This document shows, one piece after another, positions 29,839 to 41,100 of a stretch of DNA of 64,000 nucleotides. The stretch is from the NCBI GenBank assembly GCA_964035575.1, contig OZ037850.1, positions 1,074,501-1,138,500 on the forward strand. The letters run 5' to 3'. A model generated the notes under the pieces. The model had not been told where the DNA came from. It made no database searches and saw only the letters and a program-made list of their open reading frames with translations. This DNA comes from Rhynchopus sp. YZ270_cl-10. Taxonomy: Eukaryota; Euglenozoa; Diplonemea; Diplonemida; Diplonemidae. Positions within the stretch are counted from its first letter, which is position 1, and each line of letters starts with the position of its first letter. The position numbers were made by a program, and so were the translations under genes.

Positions 29839-32093
29839 TTTGGCAGACTATTTATTTACCATGTTTCAAAGTACCTCCTTCCTTGCATTGTATTGTGTGT
29901 TATTTATGTGTTTTGGCATATTAAAAAAAACACCAACAATGCAGCAGTATGTGTCATTGTGTTCTGAATGAGGGAGCATCGGAAATGCACAAATGGCTAC
30001 CACCAGTACCTTCCTGCTCCCCCTCCTCCGTTGGTTGCGTTTCTTTTGGTTGTCTCTTATTTTCTCTTTTGTGGACTCTCGAGCTGCATAAGACGAGAAC
30101 GGAGAAAGAGCTGACGAAGCATAACCTCAAACGAGGTTAACCACGGGATTTTTTGTTCTTCATTTTTATTTTTATTTTTTGCAAAAAAATGAAATCCTCC
30201 TCACTTTTTTAAAGGTACACTGCCACGAGAGGGCTGTTGTATTTCAAGTCAACTTTTTTTGTTCCACTTCAATTCTTTTTCGTATTTATTGTAACAAAGG
30301 TTCTGAACATCTTGCCAAACAGCTCGTTTAATTGCGCCGTGCTGACCCAGGCTTTACGCAGTGTTTTCCCCTCGAGAATGTGCTTCTATTTTGAAGAATA
30401 GTTGGTGTTACCGAACACTCGATGACATGTCAAGGACATGGATCCCAATATGGGCCCCTCCGGATCACCATTTTTGTTTTGTTTTTTTTTTTTTTGTTGT
30501 TGTCTTTTTTTCAGTGCCTGCGTCCCAGAGGCGTTGGCACTAGCAACTTCACTTTTTTTTCAGACCAAATGGAGCCCCAGTTGTTTCCGCGTCAATCTGT
30601 AGGCGCCGTGCTTAGATACGGCGAAAACCAGTGCAGTTAAACCAGCGACGTGGAGACAAAACGGGGTAAGCCAGTACATTCTATGGGTTAATTGTTTTTC
30701 CACCGGGGCTGGCATAGTACGTGGTCAGTCTGAGGTGCGAGGTGCGTTTCAAAACATTTTTTCTTCGCATTTTTCAACGTTTTTTTTTTTCCCCCTTTTT
30801 TTTTCCTGGTGTTACCGAACACTGTCGAGGACATGTCAAGGACATGTCAATATGGGCCCCCTCCGGTCACCAATAATGTGAAAATGTGTAGTTGACGAAT
30901 AGAAATGGAAAACGACGGATGGCGCGTGCCAGCTTTAGCGTATTGGTTTTCCACTAACATACACATCACTCACATTCATCAGTGAAAAACACAAACCTTT
31001 TGCGGTGCGATAAACGAAAAAGTGTTTTCTGTATTTCATTTAACTTTCATATCTTGAAGTCGTTTTCTATTTTTTTTTTTGTCAAAAAAAGAAAGGGTGT
31101 ATGTGTTGACCCTCTCAAATGCTTTCAAATTCTGTGAACTGAAAGTATATGAATCTAATTTTTGTCTCAGCATTGCCACACCCTTTGGGAAGTTGTCTGC
31201 CTATCTTCTAGTGCGTCTTTGCACGAGGATTTTCAACTCCACAGCCCCAAAAGTGAGGTGTTTGCCGAGGTACTGTTTTGTCATTGTAGTTTTTTTTTTT
31301 TTTATGTCCCTCCCGGCTGCCTAGCTGGTAGTCTGAAACCAATCAAACGATGGTATCGACCCCCTTCACCTTCCTCTCCAGATGTGTCAAAAGGTATATG
31401 TCCATGAGACGCATTCATCTTTTCATTTTTTTAGAGACAACACAACGAAACTAAGGAAACCATGTAACAGGATAATTGCAGGAATTCTCAAATATAAATA
31501 GAAAAAGAGGGCAACACGCATTCACTGGCCAGAAAATATGGAAAAAGAGTGCACATTTGACCCCCTCCCTCTTTTGCCGATTTTCTTTCTTTCTCTCTCT
31601 TTTTTTTTGCAGAATTTCCACAGGTTTTCTGTTTTTTGCAACTTTGTTTTGCAACTGATTCGCTCCCTCTTTTTGGGTAGATTTTTTGTTGCAAAGTACT
31701 TTCCCCCGCTCCTTGTTTCGTTGTTCTCAAATATTTGTGTGCGTTTTTTTGTTATATGGTTTTTGTGTGCCAGGGTGCGACTCACTGCTTGGTCCACTGC
31801 ATCTCCCTCACACCCCATTTGAGATGTGGGCAGACCGGCTGGTCCCGTCCTTACTGCATTGTGTTCTTCTATTCCCTATTGAATTCTTAGAGCTACTCGA
31901 CTGGTCTTCGTGTACGTTTTTTACCATCTTTTTATTGACTATTAAAAGACTGTGTTGTTTTGTTGAATCCCCCCTCCTTCCGCGACACCACCCATACTAC
32001 AGAGCTATCATCAAAAAAAGGAAATAAAACAAATAAAAAGCGTACGTCGAGCAGGACAAACACCGTAGGGCATTTAATTTTCAAAAAGTAACA
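29839..32093 (+). other. Gene-free stretch with dispersed repeats
   Basis: Contains a second-family repeat at about 30212-30265 (AAGGTACACTGCCACGAGAG), a direct repeat pair GTGTTACCGAACACT...GGGCCCC (30408-30470, 30811-30872), a hairpin block at 30510-30555 (AGTGCCTGCGTCCCAGAGGC), and the 30898-31075 copy of the 15490 repeat. Other segments are T-rich. CCACCCATACTACAG near 31988-32002 is the best acceptor candidate for the eIF3i gene. Confidence 0.55.
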
Positions 32094-33188
32094 ATGAGGC
32101 CGATTGCACTCCACGGGCACAGCCGTGCTGTGACCATGGTTAAGTACAACCGTGAAGGAGACCTGCTGTTCTCGACATCGAAGGATTTGTTCCCGACTGT
32201 GTGGAACGCAGAGACGGGAGAACGTCTTGGGACGTACAACGGGCATACCGGAGCGGTGTGGGCGTGCGATGTGACAACGTCGAGTGCGCTTTTCGCCACG
32301 GCAGGAGCTGACCAGACGGCACGGATCTGGGATGTGGAGACAGGTGAGCAGCTGGCTTCAATTGCAGTAGAGACACCGGCAAAAGGAGTGGCGTGGGCAC
32401 ACGGTGACCGCCATCTTGCGTGCATCACTGACAAGGTATGTGTTTTCCCACAGATATATTCTGCACAACCACACCACACCACACCACACCATCCCACCAC
32501 CACACCACCACAGTCGATGGGACAAACACCAGCAATTAACATCTTCAACATCCCAGAAAAAGGAGAGATCCTGTCGAACAGATGCGAGTACAACGCACAC
32601 ACGCGTTTCCAGCAGCCTGAGGTGATCAAGATGTGCGTGTGGGGGCCGTCAAACGACTCGCTGTACTTCTGTAACGAGGACGGGTCTGTTGTGATCATGG
32701 ACGTGGAGACCGGGAAGGAGAAGTGTTTCAGTCTGCCGCACGACGGGTACGAGGCACGGCGTCTGTCCTGGGACTCGGACTACTCGATGCTTGTGAGTGC
32801 GGGGTGGGACAAGACGGCAAAGCTGCTTGACGGGCGTGACGTGTCTGTGGTGAAGACGTTCAAGAACGACTTCAACGTGAACGACGCGGGCATCATCAAC
32901 AACGGGGTGATGAACCACGTGGTGATGGGCGGAGGTCTGGACGCGCAGAGTGTCACGAACGCAGGCAGTGCACAGAACAAATTCGACATGAAGTTCTGCC
33001 ACAAGGTCTTCGGAGACGAGCTTGGCTCGATTGGAGGCCATTTCGGACCTGTCAACGCGCTTGCGGTGGAGCCCAACGGCCACGGGTTTGCGTCGGGAGG
33101 AGAGGACGGTTTCGTGCGTCTCCACCACTTCGACTCCGACTACTACGAGTCCCCCGGCAACCTGAAGGAGTTCGACCTGAGAAAGTAG
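32094..33188 (+). CDS. EIF3I: Translation initiation factor eIF3 subunit i (WD40), one intron
   Basis: Starts [19 protein letters not shown], the hallmark N-terminus of eIF3i/TIF34, followed by FSTSKD and [36 protein letters not shown], then the conserved C-terminal part [31 protein letters not shown]. Seven WD blades are expected. It is the scaffold subunit of eIF3 that binds eIF3b and eIF3g in 43S complex assembly. An intron at 32436-32513 (GTATGT...CACAG, 78 bp, a multiple of three, so the frame reads through it) interrupts between ITDK and SMGQ; spliced length is 338 residues, normal for the family. The CA-repeat content and lack of homology confirm that the 78 bp are intronic. Confidence 0.93.
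   Translation: [364 protein letters not shown]
32436..32513 (+). other. Intron in eIF3i gene
   Basis: 78 bp, donor GTATGT, acceptor CACAG, CCACA-repeat interior. Removing it restores the normal eIF3i spacing between blades. Confidence 0.85.
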
Positions 33189-33826
33189 AGTGAGGTAGCA
33201 GGCGACACTTCGGATGCCATCAGGAGACAGGCGTGTCTCTGCGTGTTGCTGTCGTTGATGGACACTGTTCATTCGGCGCCCGTTGATTCAACCAGCCTGT
33301 CTCTGTTCTTTGCGCAGATCCCTTATAGTTAGTTATTTCAAAAAAAAAAAACATGAGTTATCAATTCGTATTGCGAATCCCCTCCACTTGTCCCGGCCAG
33401 AAAAAATACTATCAAAAACAAAAAAAAAGCAAAATAAATACGGGGGAAAATAAAAAGCAAAAGCCACAAGAAGGCAAAGGACGACATTTATAAAAAAAAA
33501 GAGCAAATGTTGAAGATTATTGGCAAGATAAAAAAGAACGTAGAGACAAGAAAATAATGAAAAAAAAAAAAAACAAAAAAAAAAAAAAAACACAAAATAC
33601 ATCGGCCAGCAGCGATGCTTCGTAGGTCAACCCTCTCAGGAGTATTGCTTAGGTATAATCTACAGAGGGATGGGGGGTGGAGTGGGGAGGTGTGATGAGG
33701 AAAAAATAAGAAAATGTTTTGGGGTCAGGACTGAAGAGGGGGAAAGAGGGAAAAAAAGAAGGATTATTGAAGACAGAGGAAAAGCGAAAAAAAGAAAGAT
33801 ATCGATATTTTCCTCGGGATTTCTGC
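33189..33826 (+). other. Spacer after eIF3i (no gene seen)
   Basis: 3' flank rich in A runs and TAAAAA, with purine-rich sequence before the SCP2 gene. No coding or repeat family was recognised. Confidence 0.45.
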
Positions 33827-34245
33827 TCTCCACTATAACCACCACCACCCAACAGACAAAACAACACACAACACATCTTCAAAATGGCCGAAGTCTTCTT
33901 CGTGAAAATCAACGAGGCCCTGAGCACTCCGGAGGGCAAGGCTGCCGGGAAGAAGGTGAACGAGGTGATCGCATATGAGTTCCCCGACACCGGGAAGTTC
34001 TTCGTGATGGACCTGAAGAACGGAAAGGCGGCTGCCGGGAAGGACGACGACGCTGCGTGCACGTTCAAGATGGACGAGAAGGTGTTCCTCGACCTCGCGG
34101 GTGGGAAGGCTGATGCGATGGGTCTGTTCATGGAGGGCAAGGTGGAGCTGGACGGCGACACAGACGTGGCCATGAAGCTCACCAAGGTGCTCAAGGCGCT
34201 GGGCGACGTTGCGAAGATGTGAGCTTCTCACTCTTCTCTGTCACC
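33827..34245 (+). repeat. Tandem duplication of SCP2 gene, unit 1
   Basis: From TCTCCACTATAACC through the whole gene to TCTTCTCTGTCACC this matches 34553-34980. The coding part differs at a single base, so the duplication is very recent or is being homogenised. Confidence 0.92.
33884..34222 (+). CDS. Single-domain sterol-carrier protein 2 (SCP2), copy 1
   Basis: 112 residues, a stand-alone SCP2 lipid-transfer domain: EVIAYEFPDTGKFFVMDLKN, AACTFKMDEKVFLDLAGGK, DAMGLFMEGKVELDGDTDVA, then the closing helix LTKVLKALGDVAKM. SCP2 domains bind sterols, fatty acyl-CoAs and other lipids in a hydrophobic tunnel. The C-terminal AKM fits the peroxisomal targeting consensus [SAC]-[KRH]-[LM], so import into peroxisomes (or glycosomes in euglenozoans) is plausible. 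ACCCAACAG at 33847-33855 is an acceptor-like tract 28 bases before the ATG. The strong codon bias suggests high expression. Confidence 0.9.
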   Translation: MAEVFFVKINEALSTPEGKAAGKKVNEVIAYEFPDTGKFFVMDLKNGKAAAGKDDDAACTFKMDEKVFLDLAGGKADAMGLFMEGKVELDGDTDVAMKLTKVLKALGDVAKM

Positions 34246-34552
34246 ACGCCCACCCACATCCTAATCTCACACCACACCTATTTGAGGTCACCCACACCTC
34301 TACATCTACAAGATGGTTCGCATCTTTCAAAAATACTATTTCCTTCACTCAGGAGGAGAGAAGAGGAACTGCGGAGGAGTGCACATGCTCGCCCCCTCCT
34401 TTCCCCTCTCCCCATTCTCTATTTCGGCTGCCGCACTGCCGGCACGGTCTGATTACAAATATCTTGAACCTCTCTCCCCCACACCCTCTTTTTCATGCAT
34501 CCCTACTCTCCCCTCTCCCTGTATGACCGGTTGTGTACACAGAGGTCTTTGT
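34246..34552 (+). other. Spacer between the SCP2 copies
   Basis: Pyrimidine-rich, non-coding. It serves as intergenic region of the tandem array. No repeat family was recognised. Confidence 0.5.
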
Positions 34553-34980
34553 TCTCTCCACTATAACCACCACCCAACAGACAACCAACAGACAACCAAC
34601 ACACAACACATCTTCAAAATGGCCGAAGCCTTCTTCGTGAAAATCAACGAGGCCCTGAGCACTCCGGAGGGCAAGGCTGCCGGGAAGAAGGTGAACGAGG
34701 TGATCGCATATGAGTTCCCCGACACCGGGAAGTTCTTCGTGATGGACCTGAAGAACGGAAAGGCGGCTGCCGGGAAGGACGACGACGCTGCGTGCACGTT
34801 CAAGATGGACGAGAAGGTGTTCCTCGACCTCGCGGGTGGGAAGGCTGATGCGATGGGTCTGTTCATGGAGGGCAAGGTGGAGCTGGACGGCGACACAGAC
34901 GTGGCCATGAAGCTCACCAAGGTGCTCAAGGCGCTGGGCGACGTTGCGAAGATGTGAGCTTCTCACTCTTCTCTGTCACC
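34553..34980 (+). repeat. Tandem duplication of SCP2 gene, unit 2
   Basis: Partner of 33827-34245. The 5' leader has an extra ACAACCAACAG unit, otherwise near identical. Confidence 0.92.
34619..34957 (+). CDS. Single-domain sterol-carrier protein 2 (SCP2), copy 2
   Basis: 112 residues, identical to copy 1 except Val4 to Ala (one base). Same lipid-binding domain and same C-terminal AKM, a plausible peroxisomal/glycosomal import signal. CACCCAACAG at 34571-34580 lies 38 bases before the ATG and a second CAACAG follows, so the acceptor is slightly ambiguous. The frame is open upstream, but the leader matches the non-coding leader of copy 1, so the ATG at 34619 is taken. A tandem pair with identical products suggests selection for dosage. 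Confidence 0.9.
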   Translation: MAEAFFVKINEALSTPEGKAAGKKVNEVIAYEFPDTGKFFVMDLKNGKAAAGKDDDAACTFKMDEKVFLDLAGGKADAMGLFMEGKVELDGDTDVAMKLTKVLKALGDVAKM

Positions 34981-35480
34981 TCGGCCACTCTCATCCACTC
35001 TATATGCTAACTCTACCCCTTCGCGCTACACGACGGGGTTCGCCTAGTTTTGATTTTTTTTTTGGTACACTGTCACGGCTTTGTATTTCAAGATGCCATT
35101 TTTGTTTTTTTTGCGGTTCCACGAACACAACCGAAGTTCGCATTGCCAACCTTCTTTTTTTAAAATACAAAAACTTGCATTTGCTGTTTCCGAGATACTT
35201 CACATACAGTAACACAACACCGATGGGGGTAAAAACTAAGGTAGATTTTGGGATTTCAAAACTCTACGAAAGGCTTTGTACCTCACCAATGTTGCGTTCC
35301 TGTATCTTATACGTTGTCACGACAACGCACTCTTTTTAAGAACAACCTATACACCTTTGGTTCATCTTATCAACTTTTTCTTCATTTTCTTTACGCTCTT
35401 TTTCCCTTTCAGTATGCTTGCGTCCCAGAGGCGTTTTGCACTGTCAACTTCTCTTTTTTTTTCATGCGTGGGGGGGGGGG
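34981..35480 (+). other. Spacer with two dispersed repeat families
   Basis: Second-family copy at about 35064-35092 (GGTACACTGTCACGG, ATTTCAAGATGCC). A composite block 1 plus block 2 copy lies at about 35360-35456: TTCATCTTATCAACTTTTTC, a pyrimidine tract ending CCCTTTCAG, then TGCTTGCGTCCCAGAGGC and GCACTGTCAACTTCTC. It ends in a run of 11 G. No gene. Confidence 0.6.
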
Positions 35481-36503
35481 TAGGGGGTGCAACCTACGAG
35501 TAAATTTCTGTCACGCTACCCAAAAAATCATAAAAAAGTGCAAAAAAATCCTTCGAAAACACAAAACCACCCCAGAAAACACATTTCTGGGACTATTCCT
35601 CACTATTTGGCACGTTTTGGCACTTTGGGGAGCTTTTTTTGACACTTTTTGTAGCGTTTTCAACCCGTTTTCACCGTTTTCTAAGGGGTTTTGATACAGG
35701 GCGATTTATCAAAAAATTCATTTTTTTTTAAATAGTCCAAAACAAGAGGAAAATAGGTTTTTTCCAGTCAGATGTGTGCACGGAGCGATTTCTGGGGGGT
35801 TTTGGGGCCAAAAGTCCACTTTTATGTATGTCTTTGCTGAAAATTTTGAATTTTTTTTATACACAAAAATCACATTTTAGCCGGGGAGGTGCTACTGTTA
35901 CAGTACTGTTACAACTGTTACAGGTGGGTACAGCACTGAAAAAACACGCATTTTGGACCCGAAAACAGAGTATTCCACCCCCGGTGGGGTCCGGCAATCA
36001 CTTTCGAGTGGTTTTGGGGACTTCTGTGGACCTGCGGGCAATTTTTTTGGGGTTGTTATGTGTGTAACTAGGCTAAGAAGTGAGGGACGTACTGCTTTTT
36101 TAAGCGTTTCAGACACTACAGAATACATCTGGGGCCCACACAGGACCCCTAAAAGCTGCTAAAACCATACATTTCCACCCTGGGACCCCAGTGGAGGTGG
36201 ACCGAGGTGGTTTTCGGGTGTTTAGAAGGCACAATATCTGCTTAGAAATTTTTTTTGGCAAGAGTTGAAAATTGACCCAATAGCGTTACACGAGCGTTAC
36301 AGATTTTCGGCCTTTTTTTCGCAAAAACCCGATTTTTTTTAATCAGGAAAGTCTCTGTAGGGGTTGTCAGGTGGTTTAATGGGATATTTGGGTGATCCCC
36401 AGGGCGATTTGCGGCCAGGTACGACCTTTTTAGTGGATTTTTTGGCATAAAAATCAAAAAAATGGGTTTGTGACAGCAATTCCCACGTAGGTTGCACCCC
36501 CTA
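35481..36503. mobile_element. G-run-flanked inverted-repeat element (1.0 kb)
   Basis: The left end TAGGGGGTGCAACCTACG and the right end (CGTAGGTTGCACCCCCTA) are exact inverted repeats. Both outer flanks are G runs on the same strand (11 G before; T plus 17 G after), so the G run is target sequence rather than part of the element. The interior is non-coding, A/T-rich, with several near-repeats of GGGGTTTT-type sequence. Structurally parallel to 45584-46340. Confidence 0.75.
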
Positions 36504-36883
36504 TGGGGGGGGGGGGGGGGGATATCGATCCTCCCCTTATTGTTCAATTCGCATCCTTTACTCCCAGTGCCCTGCGTCCGCCGATGAACGGTGAGGTTTG
36601 CACTAACTTCTTTTTTACTCTCCGACCACCCCTGCTCTCAGTGATTGGACGAGAAAAAATACCAACCCTCCACCTCCACCTCCACCTCCCCCACCCGCTA
36701 TACTTTTATTCTGTATACCTGCTTACAGCTTCCCTGTAAACCACTCCCATGCGCATCACTCCGGGGTTCGATAACCCGCGGAGTGTCAGTGCCTGCGTCC
36801 CAGAGGCGTTTGCACTATCAACTTCACTTTATTCCTCCTTTCTCTCTATCTCTCACCCTCACTCAACCTCCTAAAGGATCACA
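36504..36883 (+). other. Spacer with two hairpin-block repeats
   Basis: Block-2 copies at 36566-36612 (AGTGCCCTGCGTCCGCCGAT) and 36784-36832 (CAGTGCCTGCGTCCCAGAGG...GCACTATCAACTTCAC). CACTCCGGGGTTCGATAACC at 36749 resembles a tRNA T-arm but has no matching tRNA body. A CT-rich tract ending CCTAAAG at 36876 is the likely acceptor of the next gene. Confidence 0.55.
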
Positions 36884-37990
36884 ATGGCACGAAAAGATAA
36901 GCGAAAATGCGAAGATAGTGTTGTTGAGAGTAAGAAACGCAAGGTTGATGGAATTTCAGATGTGGGGACAGACAGTGCGAGGAAACGGGAGGAGCGCGAG
37001 CGGAAGTTTGCACGGCAGAATGGGGGCGGGAACAACCCCCTTGAGAAGGAATACGTCCGCCCTGCGTCGACCCCGCAGGACGTCCGCTGTGAGGACGCTC
37101 TGGTAGCCAGCCTGCGCCACATCCTCCAAAAACGCTTTTCCCTTCCATTCGAACAGCGCAAACACTTCACCGAAACACAGTTCCTCTCCCTCCGCCAGGA
37201 CCTCACCTGCCAACAGCACATTCCCCAGACACATTCCCTCCGCGCCTCAATATACTTCCTGCATGCACGCTGCGCCCTGCAAGACTTTGACCTGAAGAAC
37301 ACACAGACCTGCTTCTCACTTAGCGCACAAAACCTTTTCCCAGAAGGCTGCAACACTTCTCCGGTGTTACAAAGAGAGTCTGTGAGGCAGACCTTGTGGT
37401 ATCTCATGGTGCTTGCGTTTCAACAGGAGGGTAAGGCGCCTCTGTTGGGGAAGGTGTTTGAAGGTGAGATGGAGGAGAGGTTTGGGGATGTAGAGGAGTA
37501 CCGTAGGATGCGTGGGTTTGCGATGGGTGTTTGCAACAGTGTGCGTGCGGGGCAGTTGCTAGCGTTGCAGAAGATGTGCAGAGAGGCTATGCAAGTGACC
37601 CGAGTTGCGAAAAAACGGTGTGATCGCCGTTACCGTGAGTTTCTTCGCATTTCTCTTCGTTTGATATCATTGTGTGCACGGTCCATGGAAAGCATCAAGA
37701 CATCGGTACGGCACCTATTTCAGGTCTACCGACCATGTCTTGACCTCTCATTTGTTGCAGCGCTTCTCCACCCCATTCTGTACCCCGAGAGAACGGAGTC
37801 TGAAGCGCAGAAGTGCACCCGCGTGTGGGGGTTCCTGCAGGATCAGTGCGGGGCGATCCCAGTAGATGGCAAAGCTGCCATCCCGCAAATCAAAATTGAC
37901 TCAAAAGAAAGCCTTGCATCGTACGACAAAAGAAAGGAAGAGCTTGGCGTGCGGAAGGACTTCACTGAAAGTCTTGGCTTGCTTCAATAA
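36884..37990 (+). CDS. SAC3/GANP/THP3-domain protein
   Basis: 368 residues. After a basic, probably nuclear-targeting N-terminus (KDKRKCEDSVVESKKRKVDG) comes the SAC3/GANP signature: KEYVRPASTPQDVRCEDALVASLRHIL, where VRP and the following Leu-rich helices mark the family, then CQQHIPQTHSLRASIYFLHARCAL and a helical (PCI-like) region to about 280, with a short C-terminal tail. The family includes Sac3 (TREX-2 mRNA export), Thp3 and LENG8; the small size and lack of extra domains resemble the Thp3/LENG8/SAC3D1 side. The ATG at 36884 lies 7 bases after CTAAAG. Confidence 0.75.
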   Translation: MARKDKRKCEDSVVESKKRKVDGISDVGTDSARKREERERKFARQNGGGNNPLEKEYVRPASTPQDVRCEDALVASLRHILQKRFSLPFEQRKHFTETQFLSLRQDLTCQQHIPQTHSLRASIYFLHARCALQDFDLKNTQTCFSLSAQNLFPEGCNTSPVLQRESVRQTLWYLMVLAFQQEGKAPLLGKVFEGEMEERFGDVEEYRRMRGFAMGVCNSVRAGQLLALQKMCREAMQVTRVAKKRCDRRYREFLRISLRLISLCARSMESIKTSVRHLFQVYRPCLDLSFVAALLHPILYPERTESEAQKCTRVWGFLQDQCGAIPVDGKAAIPQIKIDSKESLASYDKRKEELGVRKDFTESLGLLQ

Positions 37991-38164
37991 GCTGAAGTAT
38001 TTTTTTTCACATACTTTTTTAGTGGTAAAAAAAAATACCACATTTCTCATCCGACACAACACGTGTCTTAGTCAATAAAAAAAAGCTGCCCAATTTCTCT
38101 CTCTTTCTTACCCCCACCCCACCACCCCCCCTCACCACCTCCCATTCAGAACTACACAAAAAAA

Positions 38165-41100
38165 ATGCCCGACCCAGAAATGGATACACTCGTAAAAATG
38201 CAGGGTTCTTGTGGTGTAATTTCCGCCGACGTTGGTCTCTTCGCAGACAATAACGCACCGTGCCTAGCACTGCTTCGCCCGCTCGGTACCATTGAGATAT
38301 TCCTTCGTGAGAGCATTCTGACCGACCGATCTGATGCAACACCTATACTACACTTCTGCACCTCAGGCAATGCAGTTCATTTGGTTACTTTACCTGGTGA
38401 CACTACTGACGGGATATGCATCACTACGACATGCGGGAGACAGATGATCTATCATATGACCGACACACCCTCCGTATCCTGGGAACGCAGTCTCCTCGAC
38501 GGCGACACTGTCGAGGAAGATTTTTCCGAACAGCGCGCCATTCCGTTTCTTCGTCCCGTCGTCTTTGGTGGGCGTGGCTCCTACACGAAGTATATTGTGA
38601 CGGCATGGAACGACCCTCATGGTGCTGTGGTTTGTGTTGTTACGGTACCGACTATATGGAAGACAGCGTCTCAGAGGTGGCTGCGTATTTGTGATGAATC
38701 TCTCCCAGACACAACGCAGTTTCGGAGTATCCAATCCCATCATATGTTAGATGCAGAGCGGAACCTCATCCTTATTGCCCTCTTATATGTTCCTCTAGGC
38801 CCCGGAGATCCACTTCCCCCGTTGCATTTGATTTCATTGTCGCTTCAATTGGAAGATGTTGCGCCTGAGTTTTTGTCGCGAGGAGGCGCTCTGTACACAG
38901 CCAAGAGAAAGGCAGGGATGTACCAGGGGAGTTGGTCTGTCAGAAGCCTGCCGTGGTCGACCTCTGTGGTAACGTCGTTGGCAGGGCCGTCGAAGCGGAG
39001 TGCAACGCCCTTCCCCGGGGGGGCAGAGAATCCAAAGAACTATGGTGAAGAAGGGCGGGATGATCTTGCCTTGGTAGCAGGGGAGGAGCGGGTAGAGCTG
39101 TATAGCGCAAAGGGGCTGCAATGCTTTGCGGAGCTCAAATCAGCACCGAAAATAGGCAATCCACACGAAGCTGGGGTTCCCGTTGACATTACCTGGGTGG
39201 AGGAACACTGGGCGCCTGCAGGGGGGAGAATTGGTGCTAGGCTTCCAATGAGACGTCAGTCTAGTGGTGGTTTATTGTGTACTTCAGTGCGTGAAGGTGA
39301 AGAGGAAAGCAGTACCGGATCTCTTCTGCGTACCTTTGCGATGATAACAACCCGAGGGCACGTCTTTCTGTTAACCCTCAGCAACCGGCTTATGATGAGA
39401 AAGAAGCCTCGTTGGCATTATGCGTTGGAATTGACCAAAACCATTCCGTGTCAGTTTTCTCAGATGCCAACACGCGCGCTTTCATTCCTCGAGCCGAGAG
39501 TGGCGGCGGATGCACAGTTGCCGTCCGTCTTTCTTATTACATATGGTGAGGCGTTTGGCTGCGCAACATTGCTGACATCTGAAAGCGGGTTTGAACGCTG
39601 TGTTGTAGCGGAAGAGCCGCGGGAGGTGCAGGCGTGCGTAGACGGTCCTACTGCACGGTACTGTGTGTACAATGGTGCTGTGGAGATGCAGGAACACGTG
39701 GTGTCTTTAGAAGCGGTGGACACAGAGGAGAGTGCGCCGCTTGTGGGTCGTGCAGACCTGCATGCCACCCCTACTGGGAATGTTGTGTTGCAGTATGAGC
39801 TGGGTGTCGCGTTTCTTGACACAGAGCAGCTCGCCTTTTCATCCCATCCATGCCTCGAGTCTGCGCAGGCGTTGTATATACACTCTGTGACACAACGTGG
39901 TTCGACATACATCTGCGTCTTCACCGCATCCTCTGTACTTATTCTCCAAGAACTCCGAAATGAAGATGAAGACCAGATCGAGCTGGATCTCTTCAAAGAA
40001 ATGTCTTGGGCGTCAGCCATTGAATGCGCAGCAGGGCTGACCACGACGCTTGCAGGGGCGGCGGGCAATGCGATAGAATTGATTGACCTGGAGGACAATA
40101 CAGCCACCACCACACTCACAGTTCCTGCAAGCGTTTCTGCACTCTGTGTAGCAACAGAGACCATGGTATTAGCGGCTACACGGGATGCCAAGCTGTACTG
40201 TTGCACAAAAGAAGGTACCTGGGGGGAATGGCAGTGCACACACCTTCCGCATGATGCCCGCTGCATCGTTGCCTTCAATCAAGGCATGCAAGCCCTCGTC
40301 TGCGCAGATGGAAGCGTTCTCATCATACGCTGTACCCCTCGCACCCCGCCTTCCGTTCTATCAACATTGCACATCGCAGGTCTGCAAATATTACCTCGAT
40401 TTAATGCAACGGGGTTTGAAATTGATGGCAGTCCGTATCTCTTTCTTGGGTCTCACGTTGTTAAGGTCTCTCAATCCCAATCCCAATCCACCCGATTAAT
40501 TAGTTTTTCACAATTAAAGGCGATTTCGCAAAATAGCGAGACTCCACTCGATGTCACATCATTTTGCTGTATAGGGAAGGATGGCGAGACTACTGCGGTG
40601 TGGGTGGAAAGCTGCTGTGGTGTGAGCGAGGCGCAACTCTTTGTTGGATGTGTGCAGAAGGAGGCATTACGGAAGGTAGCACTCACATGCTTCCGAGATG
40701 GTGTTTCAGCGTTGACTGTGTATCACACCACCCCTACCGATCCTACTAAGGGTGATTCCTATCCCATCCTTTTCGCAGCAAGCACCTCCCAGGACACCAT
40801 CTCCCTCGAAGCCACTTCAGAACGCTTTCCAGCCACCACCCTCCAACGCACCTGCCTGGCCGAACAGTCCGCACCCTCCGTGCTCTCGCTCCTTGCAACC
40901 CCAACCCATCTGCTCCTCACCTTCACCTCCGGGGGGACCATCTGCCTTGTAACCTATGTCATCACATATGAACACCTTGGATCGTCTATCCCCCCTGCAC
41001 TCAGCATAGTCGCCACCAATGCAATGTGTTTTGGTGTCTACTACGACAGATTTCCTAGACCACTATCTTTTCCGGGTATCATAGTGAGTGCGGCGAGCAA

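Noticed and set aside
32094-33188. eIF3i as an intronless 364-residue protein
   Set aside because: The in-frame 26-codon stretch (His/Thr/Pro-rich) is bounded by GTATGT and CACAG and is absent from the family, so it is an intron.
36749-36775. tRNA-like GGTTCGATAACC
   Set aside because: A T-arm-like hairpin only; no D-arm, anticodon arm or acceptor stem fits upstream.
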